From Candidatus Sysuiplasma acidicola (GTDB taxonomy: Archaea; Thermoplasmatota; Thermoplasmata; Sysuiplasmatales; Sysuiplasmataceae): a DNA stretch of 64,000 bases. Positions within the stretch are counted from its first letter, which is position 1, and every line of letters starts with the position of its first letter. The notes under the pieces are model-generated. The model was given only the letters and a program-made list of their open reading frames with translations. It did no database searches and was not told the origin of the DNA. The stretch is from positions 20,740-84,739 of the forward strand of contig JAHEAA010000007.1 in assembly GCA_019721035.1 (NCBI GenBank). Reading direction: 5' to 3'. Both the position numbers and the translations under genes were made by a program. This document shows, piece by piece, positions 33,032 through 42,200 of this stretch.

Positions 33032-33211
33032 GTGATTGCATACAGTCAATTGACCAAAAGCTACGGTCACCCGAAGAAATTGCAGACGCTGCCGCAGCGC
33101 ATCATGCAATGGCCGTTCCCGCCGGTCCTGTTCCTACTTGAGATGACCGTCAAACCACTCCATTATGGCAGCCAGCCTTTCGACTCTGTGCTGTGGCTTC
33201 CCGCTTCTTGA
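33032..33211 (+). pseudogene. Possible remnant with ABC-ATPase-like N-terminus
   Basis: A GGAGGA element 9 bp upstream of a GTG (33032) precedes a short frame beginning MIAYSQLTKSYGH, which resembles the first strand of ABC transporter ATPases (LTKxYG), then loses all similarity and runs into the convergent S9 peptidase gene. It may be a truncated gene or chance. The rest of the 32851-33133 interval holds nothing supported. Confidence 0.2.
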
Positions 33212-35032
33212 AAGTTCATGGTTTTCCCCGGGGAACAGTCTCATCTCAACCTCCCTGTTGAAATATTTAAGAGCCGAATAGAACTGATATGCCTGCTCTA
33301 CGGGGCATCTGTAATCCTCTTCTGAATGTATGATCAGGAGGGGCGTATGTACGTCTGCTGCAAATTTAAGCGGTGACTTGGACCAGTACGTTTCCAGATT
33401 TTCCCACGGTGTGCCGCCTATCTGGTCGCCATTGAACCACGGACCAATGTCCGACGTTCCAAAGAACGACAGCTGGTTGCTTATCGACCTCTGCGTCACA
33501 GCCGCTTTGAATCTGTCTGTGTGGCCCACAATCCAGTTGGTCATGAACCCGCCATACGAACCTCCGGTAACGCCAAGCCTTTTGCCGTCAATGTTCTTCG
33601 CCTTGCTGAGAACGTGGTCGGTACAGGCCATTATGTCTCCGTAATCTCCCTCCCCGAAGTGCTGTCGCACCATGCCGGAGAAGTCATCCGAGTAACCGTC
33701 GCTCCCCCTTGGATTGGCATAGAACACGGCATAACCGCAGCTGGCCAGAAGCTGGAATTCGAACATGAAGGCATCGCCGTAGGCAGTTTTGGGTCCGCCA
33801 TGAATTTCCAGTATTCCAGGAATGCTGCCTGCATTTGAGTATGAGAGAAGCCATGCGTCTATCTTCGCCCCGTCTGAGGCAGTGATCCTGTGATGCTCCG
33901 GTTTCTTCAGTTTCATGGAGGAAAAGTACCTGTTGAAATTGCTCCTCCTCACCACTCTCTCCGATGATACGGTATACAGTTCTGCCGGTCTCGATGCGTC
34001 CTGGGCTATGAATGCATAACCGTCCCTGTATGTGTCAAATGCCTCTATGCTCCCCGGAACGTCAAAGGTCCTTGCATACCGGCCAGCGTCAATGTCGGTG
34101 GTGTAAACGCCGCATTTTTCACCATCTGTGCATGTGTACGCCAGTCTCCTGCCGTCGTCCGACCAGCGAATCGTGAGCTCACCTGCTACTCTGCTGTCTG
34201 AATTTATGGAGTTGCCGGGATTCCTGTCAGCCGACACCAGTTCCTCCGGTTCCCCTCCTGATGTTTTCACCACAGCAATCCTGCTGTGCTGAAAAATTGA
34301 TTTTCCGGGTGCCCTGTATGAGAACGCTATTCGCGCGCCGTCAGGGGAAAATGACGGCGCGCCGTATCCTGCAGGGGTCCCTGTAACACTCCTTACGTGT
34401 TTTCCGTGTGTGTCGCAGACGAACAGATCTGAAGTGTAAACGTCCCACTCTTCCTTTCTTGCAGTAAACGCTATGTGTTTGCCTTTAGGCGACACGGCGA
34501 ACTGGTTAACGGTCATCTGTCCCCTGGTAAGCTGTTCTATTCTTCCGCTTAACGACACGCTGTAAAGGTGTGTCTCTCTCCCGTCAAGGAACCCCTTTCC
34601 GTTAAAGTAGAACGGGAATCTGCGTATGACCTTCACATCGCTTTTCTTTTCCGCCGATCCTTCAGTTGTGCCAATGAATACGATTGCTTTGTCATCATAC
34701 GACCATGAAATGCCTGTTACCTTTCCCTTGAACGCACAAATCTGTTCGGCCTCCCCTCCGGACGTGCTGATTGTGAAAATACCGTTTTCCTTTTCATTTC
34801 CCCTTTCAGAAACGAAGGCCAGATGATCTCCATCGTTAGACCATCGCGGGCACCTGTCCTTGGGACCCGCGGTAAATTTTTTCAATCTGCCGTCATACAT
34901 CCATATTTCGCTTCTGTAGTCGTCTTTCTTCCTGTCTGGTCTGGTTACAACAAATGCTGCCTTTTCTGCCGACACATTAAGGTCGGAAAGAAACTTGAGC
35001 CTGAAAAAGTCGTCCGGTTTCAAACGCTTCAT
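33134..35032 (-). CDS. S9-family prolyl oligopeptidase-like (acylaminoacyl) peptidase
   Basis: Serine peptidase of 632 aa. The N-terminal 370 residues form a WD40/TolB-like beta-propeller with repeats of the type SPDGARIAFSYR; the C-terminal alpha/beta-hydrolase domain carries the nucleophile in GGSYGGFM (Ser about 490), Asp in HSEEDYRCP (about 569) and His in GENHELSR (about 605). No signal peptide, so cytoplasmic degradation of peptides, including acylated N-termini, is likely; this complements the extracellular sedolisins. The frame opens at a TTG (35044), but the ATG at 35032 matches the family start. Confidence 0.92.
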   Translation of the reverse strand: MKRLKPDDFFRLKFLSDLNVSAEKAAFVVTRPDRKKDDYRSEIWMYDGRLKKFTAGPKDRCPRWSNDGDHLAFVSERGNEKENGIFTISTSGGEAEQICAFKGKVTGISWSYDDKAIVFIGTTEGSAEKKSDVKVIRRFPFYFNGKGFLDGRETHLYSVSLSGRIEQLTRGQMTVNQFAVSPKGKHIAFTARKEEWDVYTSDLFVCDTHGKHVRSVTGTPAGYGAPSFSPDGARIAFSYRAPGKSIFQHSRIAVVKTSGGEPEELVSADRNPGNSINSDSRVAGELTIRWSDDGRRLAYTCTDGEKCGVYTTDIDAGRYARTFDVPGSIEAFDTYRDGYAFIAQDASRPAELYTVSSERVVRRSNFNRYFSSMKLKKPEHHRITASDGAKIDAWLLSYSNAGSIPGILEIHGGPKTAYGDAFMFEFQLLASCGYAVFYANPRGSDGYSDDFSGMVRQHFGEGDYGDIMACTDHVLSKAKNIDGKRLGVTGGSYGGFMTNWIVGHTDRFKAAVTQRSISNQLSFFGTSDIGPWFNGDQIGGTPWENLETYWSKSPLKFAADVHTPLLIIHSEEDYRCPVEQAYQFYSALKYFNREVEMRLFPGENHELSRSGKPQHRVERLAAIMEWFDGHLK

Positions 35033-35111
35033 GCTGAGAGACAACGCATGTCATCAAATATTGTTTTCGCGACACGGATGCAGCCAACTCCTTCAATTTC
35101 GTCTGCAATAT

Positions 35112-35118
35112 CTTTAAA
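35112..35118 (+). promoter_or_regulatory. TATA box deciding the start of the PuuD-like gene
   Basis: CTTTAAA centred 29 bp before the ATG at 35144, indicating a leaderless transcript and ruling out the long upstream frame. Confidence 0.55.
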
Positions 35119-35143
35119 CCAGACCTGGTCTTTTCCCGCTGTA

Positions 35144-35890
35144 ATGGAAAAATTGCCGCTCATCGGAATAACCATGTCTCACTCAGTAAGGAACGGATCG
35201 CCATATGATTATGTCAACCGCAGCTATCTGAATGCGGTGGAAAGCGCCGGCGGTGTTCCTGTCCCGCTTCCCAATGTAGATGCGGCTGCAGAACTAGTCG
35301 AAATGTGCGATGGCATTCTCTTTACCGGAGGCGGAGATGTGCATCCCAAACATTACGGCGAAGAAATCAACGGCACGGATCCGGCATCTGTCGAGGAAAT
35401 CAGGGACAGCACAGAGAGAGTCATATTCAACCGCGTCCGGGAAAAAGGAGTGCCTGTGTTCGGTATATGCAGGGGAATACAATCATTGAATGTATTTGCC
35501 GGTGGCACCTTGATACAGGACATCAGTCTGCATTCAATGAAAGCAAATGGCACACATCCTGCTATCAGTCACAGGCAGGTTGAGGACAGACATCATCCAT
35601 CCCATTCAATCAGAATAAAGCCGGGGACCAGGCTATATGCTATTCAGGGGAGAGAGACGAGGAACGTGAATTCCATCCATCATCAGGCTGTTTTGCAGAT
35701 ACCGGACGGCTGGATTGTTTCGGCTCTTGCTGAGGACGGCATCGTAGAGGCAATCGAGCGTCCCGGGCCGTCGTTCATGCTGGCTGTCCAGTGGCATCCG
35801 GAGGAACTGGCTGCAGAGAGTGACGACGACCACAGGCTCTTCAAAGCATTTGTGTCTGAATCATCAGCATATTCTGCATCAAAGAAATAA
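35144..35890 (+). CDS. Gamma-glutamyl-gamma-aminobutyrate hydrolase-like class I amidotransferase
   Basis: Peptidase C26/PuuD-like enzyme of 248 aa that hydrolyses gamma-glutamyl amides. The nucleophile Cys is in VFGICRG (about residue 108), the His in VQWHPEE (about 216) with the adjacent Glu completing the triad; an FTGGGDVHP loop near 64 is typical. The N-terminal LPLIGITMSH start confirms the chosen ATG; the frame is open for another 107 codons upstream but that part shadows the S9 peptidase gene. Divergent from the peptidase with about 110 bp between starts. Substrate inferred from family. Confidence 0.88.
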   Translation: MEKLPLIGITMSHSVRNGSPYDYVNRSYLNAVESAGGVPVPLPNVDAAAELVEMCDGILFTGGGDVHPKHYGEEINGTDPASVEEIRDSTERVIFNRVREKGVPVFGICRGIQSLNVFAGGTLIQDISLHSMKANGTHPAISHRQVEDRHHPSHSIRIKPGTRLYAIQGRETRNVNSIHHQAVLQIPDGWIVSALAEDGIVEAIERPGPSFMLAVQWHPEELAAESDDDHRLFKAFVSESSAYSASKK

Positions 35891-35975
35891 ACAGCCGGCA
35901 CAGGACAAAAAGAATGCGCCCATCCGCGCACGTTCTCCTGTGGCCGCATTCCTAACTCCTTCGCGGTTCATCAGA

Positions 35976-36473
35976 CTATAAGCCGACGTTTTTTGCCAGC
36001 GTCTCAAGTTCCTGCTCGTTTATCCAGTCGACTTTCAGGTATTCCTTTATTTCTTCTCTGGACATTCCGATTCTTTTGGCCTCATCGACAGTGGCTTTGT
36101 ATGCTTCTATTTCAATGGGGCTGTCCACATAGTCGTAGCGGTGGTCGAAAAGCACTCTTCCGTCCATGAACTGCTTGACATGGAACAGCTCGTGTATCAC
36201 ATCGAGGTAGACAATCTCGAATTTGCTGTTCTTCAGATGATGTGAGCTTATAATGAGATGGCCGTCAACGTCGCTAGTGCTCATATACCCCCATCGGGAT
36301 GAAAAGAACTCAACCTTCAGGTCAGCCAGCACCTTTTCCGTTTCCGCTCCAAAAATCTTCCTTACGGCTTCGACTTTATCGAATCCCTGAAAGTAGTCTG
36401 TAAAGGGAAACAGTACCGGCTCTCTCTCCCTTCTGATTGTCACATTCAGTTTGCTCTCTTGCTTGGTCTTCAT
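35976..36473 (-). CDS. Minimal HExxH metallopeptidase-like protein
   Basis: Protein of 165 aa. A zinc-peptidase motif HELFH occurs at residues 94-98, followed 23-25 residues later by PIEIEAYKA (Glu121/Glu123), which could supply the third ligand in gluzincin fashion. There is no signal peptide or membrane segment, so it acts in the cytoplasm if active. The frame extends to 36632 but ATG 36473 is preferred: a TTTATC box lies about 30 bp upstream and the extra 53 residues look non-coding. It diverges from the transmembrane DUF835 gene. No specific family recognised. Confidence 0.75.
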   Translation of the reverse strand: MKTKQESKLNVTIRREREPVLFPFTDYFQGFDKVEAVRKIFGAETEKVLADLKVEFFSSRWGYMSTSDVDGHLIISSHHLKNSKFEIVYLDVIHELFHVKQFMDGRVLFDHRYDYVDSPIEIEAYKATVDEAKRIGMSREEIKEYLKVDWINEQELETLAKNVGL

Positions 36474-36636
36474 ATGGTGGCGGATATAACACTCCTGATA
36501 AATCCGTTTTCCTAAAGTCAGACCTGAGGCCGAAACGGATTGCTTCAGTCCAGAACCAAAGCGGCAATCTGTGGCTATTATGGAACATCTGACGGCGAAG
36601 ATGCTGGTGCTACTGCACAAAATCTTGAACAAAGTC

Positions 36637-36645
36637 TTTTAAATA
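36637..36645 (+). promoter_or_regulatory. TATA box of the transmembrane DUF835 gene
   Basis: TTTTAAATA centred 31 bp before the ATG at 36672; supports that start over the longer open frame. Confidence 0.55.
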
Positions 36646-36671
36646 TACCTATCAATGGACTTAAGCAAACG

Positions 36672-39113
36672 ATGCGCCGAGGTCAAAAAACAGCCGTGGT
36701 AATCGTCATTTCGCTATTGATAGTCAGCGGAGCTTTTTATTACGGCGGACAACCTGCGAATCATGTGAATAAAACAGCGTCAGCGGTACCGTCAAACTCT
36801 GCAAGTGGAGTCGATTCACTGACTAATTCTGTTTATCTTACGTCGAATAATTCAAAGCTCTTCCCGACACCTGTGTGGGTTCTTTCCAAGACTCCTTCTT
36901 TGATCGTTCCCAGAAATCAGACTGAGATATCACTCAATCTATCTGTTGCAACATCAGGTTTTGCTCTGTTCCATCCGGGTGAGAACCAGGCGAATCAGCA
37001 GACATCTTCGATATCGCCACCAAATAGCACTTCCGCATTTGGCTGGATCACTCCATTTCACCCGAACACTACGATTCCGGCTGGTAATTGGTCATTGAGT
37101 GTTGGCATTAACCACACAGCCGGCACTTCCGGTATTGGAACCGTCACGCTCAACGCAAGCGCTTATTCGTGGAATAACTCCAGCAAGAGCTTTGCATATA
37201 TTGGTTCGTTCCAGAATTCTCGTTTAAATCTCGCGAATACATCTATTGCCAACATGATTGTCAATCTGAGCGGAAAAATGCCCGAGACGGTAATGGGTAA
37301 TAATGCAAGTATTTTTGTTGAATATTTTATTTGGTTGAATGGTTTTTCCTCAGCAACGCCATTCACTTTAGCTCTGGACACAGGCGGCTCTTCCGATTCT
37401 TCATATTTTGTGAAGTACCCTCATTTCGGGTGGCTGAACGGATCGGTAAGTCCGGCTAATGCCACTGTCACTGTTAATGGAAGCGCTGTCACTTCCATTC
37501 ATGACGGTCTCTTCAATCTCACCATTGGTCAGGGAACATACTGGGTCAATGTTTCCCTCCCCGGATACAGAAATTACTCCAGTCAGATTTCTATAGTTTC
37601 AGGTTTCAGTTCGTACCTGAATGTGAAACTTTTGAGGGAGTATGTTGTCAACGTGACGGAGAAAGGGCTACCGGCCGGAACACAATGGTCTGTCAACCTC
37701 TCCGGTATGGTCAGATTGCTGTCAACTAATTATACACGATACCTGGTAGTTAACGGCACTTACGATATGATCATTGGAAGCGTTCCCGGCTACCACATCG
37801 ACCCTTATCAGTCCAATGTAACGATCAACGGCAGTGCCAGGAATGTCTCTCTGACGTTTACAGTGGCGGTTTACGGCGTCATTTTCAATGAAAGAGGGCT
37901 TTCGTTACCGCAGCTGTGGGGCGTCTCGATAAACGGCGTGAATCACACGTCCGAGTCATCCTCCATTTCAGTGAGTCTGTCAAATGGCACGTACAATTTC
38001 ACGGTTCTTCAAGTTCCTCGCTTCGCCGTGACACCTTCCTCAGGAAGTTTTAGAGTTTCAGGCAACGCGTCCTCAATGACTTTGATTTTCACACTGCTCA
38101 ACTACACTGTCTTCTTCAGGGAAAACGGTCTGCCGATTGGTGCAAAGTGGACTGTGACACTCGACGGCGTTAGTCAGGAATCAAACCGGACGGTTATCGC
38201 ATTTAACGAACCTGAAGGATCTTACAATTATTCAATAAATCTCCAGAGCGGTTACAGGATACTCAACGGCTCCGGAACAGTTACTGTTTCCGGCGGAAAC
38301 GTCACAGTAAACGCTACTTTTTTGACTGTGAAGGCAACACCGGGCAACATTTTTTCACAACCGCAGGGACTCATTTATTTCCTCATTATAGTCATCATTC
38401 TGGTGCAGGTGGAAGTGGTCGCCTCCATGCTTTATTTCAGAAGGAACAGGTCCAGGAGCACTCACGGAAAGAACGACTCCTCAGGCAACACCAACGATGA
38501 AAGCCTGAATGCATCTGCACGTCCGGTTTCGCAAATACTTGCTGCATCAGGCTCTGCATCTGCATCCGGCGCCGTTTCCTTATCGGGACCTCCGGGTGGG
38601 ACGACAGGCACAAACGCTCCCTCATCCGTTGGTGGCGCTCGAAACTTTGCCGCAGAGGCCGTGTTCGAGTATGGTTGCACGTATGCAGTCTTCGAGGAGA
38701 CTGCAGAAAAGTCCATCTCCCTGTTCGAGGTCGCCCTGAAGAAGGGACTCAGGGGCATATGCTTCACGCGTGAATACCCGGACAAGCTCTCCCGGAAGCA
38801 CGATCTCGCGGGCGCAACCGTGATATGGCTCTCCAATATCGGGAGCCAGAATTCGATAAGACCAAAAGATCTTGAAAAAATTACTCTTCAATGCAACGAA
38901 GCCCTGAATGCATCACAGTGCATCATAATGATAGACGGGCTGGAATATCTCATAACAAACAACGGTTTCATCAGTGTACTCAAGCTGTTGCAATTCCTTA
39001 GAGATGCAACGGCAGTTAACAGCTCCATCCTCATAATATCGATAAATCAGCATGCTATAAAGGACAGCGAAGTGAGTCTCCTCAGAAGAGAAGTGGACAG
39101 AACAATAGAGTAG
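36672..39113 (+). CDS. Transmembrane surface protein with cytoplasmic DUF835 domain
   Basis: Protein of 813 aa with a receptor-like layout. A signal anchor (residues about 8-25) leads into an exported beta-rich region: a jelly-roll-like part, a PEGA/carboxypeptidase-regulatory-like domain (about 255-320), then three repeats of about 80 residues with the GLPxGxxWxV motif (about 323-553) that recur on Thermoplasmata surface proteins such as thermopsins. A transmembrane helix (about 564-588) is followed by a disordered linker and a DUF835 domain (about 656-813) with TREYPD, VIWLS and DGLEYLITNNGF motifs. It may pass an external signal to the cytoplasm. Sedolisin 2 follows about 90 bp downstream. 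Confidence 0.85.
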   Translation: MRRGQKTAVVIVISLLIVSGAFYYGGQPANHVNKTASAVPSNSASGVDSLTNSVYLTSNNSKLFPTPVWVLSKTPSLIVPRNQTEISLNLSVATSGFALFHPGENQANQQTSSISPPNSTSAFGWITPFHPNTTIPAGNWSLSVGINHTAGTSGIGTVTLNASAYSWNNSSKSFAYIGSFQNSRLNLANTSIANMIVNLSGKMPETVMGNNASIFVEYFIWLNGFSSATPFTLALDTGGSSDSSYFVKYPHFGWLNGSVSPANATVTVNGSAVTSIHDGLFNLTIGQGTYWVNVSLPGYRNYSSQISIVSGFSSYLNVKLLREYVVNVTEKGLPAGTQWSVNLSGMVRLLSTNYTRYLVVNGTYDMIIGSVPGYHIDPYQSNVTINGSARNVSLTFTVAVYGVIFNERGLSLPQLWGVSINGVNHTSESSSISVSLSNGTYNFTVLQVPRFAVTPSSGSFRVSGNASSMTLIFTLLNYTVFFRENGLPIGAKWTVTLDGVSQESNRTVIAFNEPEGSYNYSINLQSGYRILNGSGTVTVSGGNVTVNATFLTVKATPGNIFSQPQGLIYFLIIVIILVQVEVVASMLYFRRNRSRSTHGKNDSSGNTNDESLNASARPVSQILAASGSASASGAVSLSGPPGGTTGTNAPSSVGGARNFAAEAVFEYGCTYAVFEETAEKSISLFEVALKKGLRGICFTREYPDKLSRKHDLAGATVIWLSNIGSQNSIRPKDLEKITLQCNEALNASQCIIMIDGLEYLITNNGFISVLKLLQFLRDATAVNSSILIISINQHAIKDSEVSLLRREVDRTIE

Positions 39114-39205
39114 GATTTCACAACATCGTAACCGATCAAAGATAAATATGGTGTAATCCATTCATTTTACTGCAGTGGTCCTAACACCGCTTCAGAGGAA
39201 TGTGA

Positions 39206-42200
39206 TTGAGTATTGTTGGTGTGTTTGCAACTCGGTTCTTTGCGGGCGTAATGTGCTTCATGCCTCGCAGGAACACAGCCTCGCCAGCCATCTCTTCTGA
39301 GCAACATTCCCGTGTTCCGTATCGGGCCAGACGGGGAAGCGCTCTTTCCTGCACTCTCAAATCCAGGAGATTGCAGCCGCAGACTGCGAGCGCATCATGG
39401 CGGTACGCAACAGTGGTCGTCGCAGCCGCCGTTATACTGTCGGGACTTTCCGTTTATTTCATGCAGGCACATCTAACAGTCCGCCCGAATGCTTCATCTG
39501 GACTGTTGAGCGAAGCACAGCTCGCTCAGGGCCCATATGTCTCATCAGGACCAACTGAGCTGGCGATGCTGAAAGGTTCCACCCTCGTCGGCTCAGTTCC
39601 AGGCTCAATGCCGATGTACATGACGGTAAGCTTCAAAATTCGCAACGCGCAACAGCTTGCGACTTTAATCAACGAGCAGCAAACGCCCGGATCTCCGTTA
39701 TATCATCACTTTCTCACACTCAAGCAGTTCCAGCAGTCATTCGGTCCAACGCCACAAGTGTATGATGAAACGCTGTCCTATTTCACTGCCGCGGGTTTCA
39801 CACAGGTTGCTACAGGCACTACAATGACCCTCGCGTTCAGAGCCAACGCCGGCACTGTGGGCAATGCGCTGAAAACACAGATAGGCTTTTTCAGGCTGAG
39901 CAACGGTTCGATGGTTTACTCAAACATACGTCAGTTGTCCCTGCCTGCGCCAATCTCTTCCTCGATTTCCTCCATAAACGGCCTCACCAGCATTGTCAAG
40001 ATACATACAGGACTGGTTCATGCCCCGTTCTTCTCCTACGGCGGCGGCAGTGTAACATCATCTGCGTCATTCTCCTCCGGAACATCCATATTCTCAAACA
40101 TGAGCAGGGCGGTCAACTTCACGAAACCCGGTTTTCTTTACACGGGCGCATCATTCCCGTACGGCCAGTGGCAGTTCCTGAACCCGTCAGTACTTGGCGA
40201 GGCTTATAACGCGACGCCTTTGTACACGCTCGGTGACAGAGGACAGGGAACAACGATTGCTGTGGTGATGGCTGGCGGGTACAATCCGTCCGATCTTTCG
40301 GCTTATTCAAAAATGGTGTTCAACACCTCCAACCAGATACTCAATCGCCTTACACCATACCCTGTTAACGGCGGTGCAGTAAATGCAACGCTTCCCGGCA
40401 CACGTCTTCAGACAGGAGGCGACGCGTTTGAATTTACACTGGATATTGAGTATTCGGCAACGATGGCCCCCGCTGCGCACATCGACGCCGTGTATGGTCC
40501 GAGTCTCAGCACTGCATCGCTTGTCAGCGCGTATGCGAAGCTCACTACCATAAGCCCGCTGCCAAATGTCATAACAAACAGCTGGGGCGGCTCAGAGGAT
40601 ACATGGTGGAATCTCTACGGCCCATCCTGGCAGAGCGCCAATGCACTCGAGAATTATTTCATGGAACTCACAAGCATGGGATCAACGATACTCGCTTCAT
40701 CCGGCGATCAGGGCGGATACGATTCCTTTTCAGGACTGCTGTCCACATCGATTCCAGCCTCCTCTCCATACGTTGTTGCCGTCGGCGGCGTCCGGACAAC
40801 CTTGTCCAACGCGAGCGGTGTCTCCTTCCCCTCTCCACCCCAATTTCTGGTAAACGCGACTGTCGCTCCGTTCGGTTTCAGCGAAGCATCCTCTTATCCA
40901 ACATGGTTTCCCAACTACACACTTAATGCCAGCACTGCCGGCAATGTCACAGCGAACTCTTACTGGTACTCGCCGGGTCTTACCGGTTCTTCACCAGATT
41001 TTGCCTCAGGTGGAATTGGCCTGAGCTACTGGTTTGAACAGCCGTGGTGGCAGCACGGAAAGGCGGTGCCATACACCGGTCGCAGGATGGTGCCGGACAT
41101 ATCTGCGGAAGCCGATTTCAACCAGACCGTCTATTTTGACGGTGCATGGAATTTCTTCTGGGGGGGCACTAGTTTTGCATGCCCCACAATCGCCGGCGAA
41201 TTCGCGCTGCTTGATGCGTATCTCAATTCCACCGCCGGCAACTCCACGAACCGTTCCAGTTATTATCTCGGCCTCGCACAGCCATTGCTGTACAATCTTG
41301 GTAATGATCCGCACCTCACTCTACGACCATACACCCAGATTGGTTCAGGAAGCAATCCGTGGGATATCCAGGCAAGCGCCGGCGGGCTGGGATGGCCCGG
41401 CGGCCAGAACTGGCCAGTGGCATACACCGCACCGCTGCCAGGCTGGAACCTGCTGGCAGGATGGGGTGTCCCCGATGTGGCAAACATGGTATTCGATGCA
41501 TCGACGCTGCTTTCTTCCAGCCGGCTCTATGTCAAATTCAACGGCACAACGCCAACGACGCTTCCAGGCGACAGGAACTACGTTTTCAAGCTGGTGAATT
41601 TCACCGGCGCTCCGGTTTCAGGCGCCACCGTCAACATGACATTCACATCATCTGCGGGTGTGACAAACTACAGTGAAAACAAAACAAACGCAACGGGAAC
41701 TTTCTCGTTTTCTGCCTCCGGACTGCACGGAGATCTTTCTCTTTACAGCGTCCTGCCGGCATCTTCAGTTTCCGGCTTCCAGTCAATCTGGATTTCTGAG
41801 CAGAATCTTTCGTCCGGGTCCATCTCCGTTACTGTGCTTGGAGTCGGCCGTTCAGTTATGGGCGGATTTGATTTCTTCAACGGTTTCCTGAGTCCGAACT
41901 ATCCGGCACTGGGGAGTCTAATGCCCAATACGGTCAAAGTGTTTGTGACCTACAGAGCCACGCCCACTTCCGTTCCTGTTCCGGTGTATAACGCTATGGT
42001 CATCGCTGTAACGCCTCATGAGCCGCACTTCTCCTCGCCGCCGGCTTACTCAAATCCATATTACCAGGCTCTTGCATCCCTCAATTACACACCCATGAGA
42101 TCGCTCAGCTTCACCAATCTTTCAGGCATAGCGTATGTGGAGACATGGAACGTTCCACAGCCTGAGAATTACACCATACATGCATCATACCGTGGACTCG

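Noticed and set aside
34823..35143. 107-codon N-terminal extension of the PuuD-like protein
   Set aside because: Shadow of the S9 peptidase gene; promoter spacing fixes the start at 35144.
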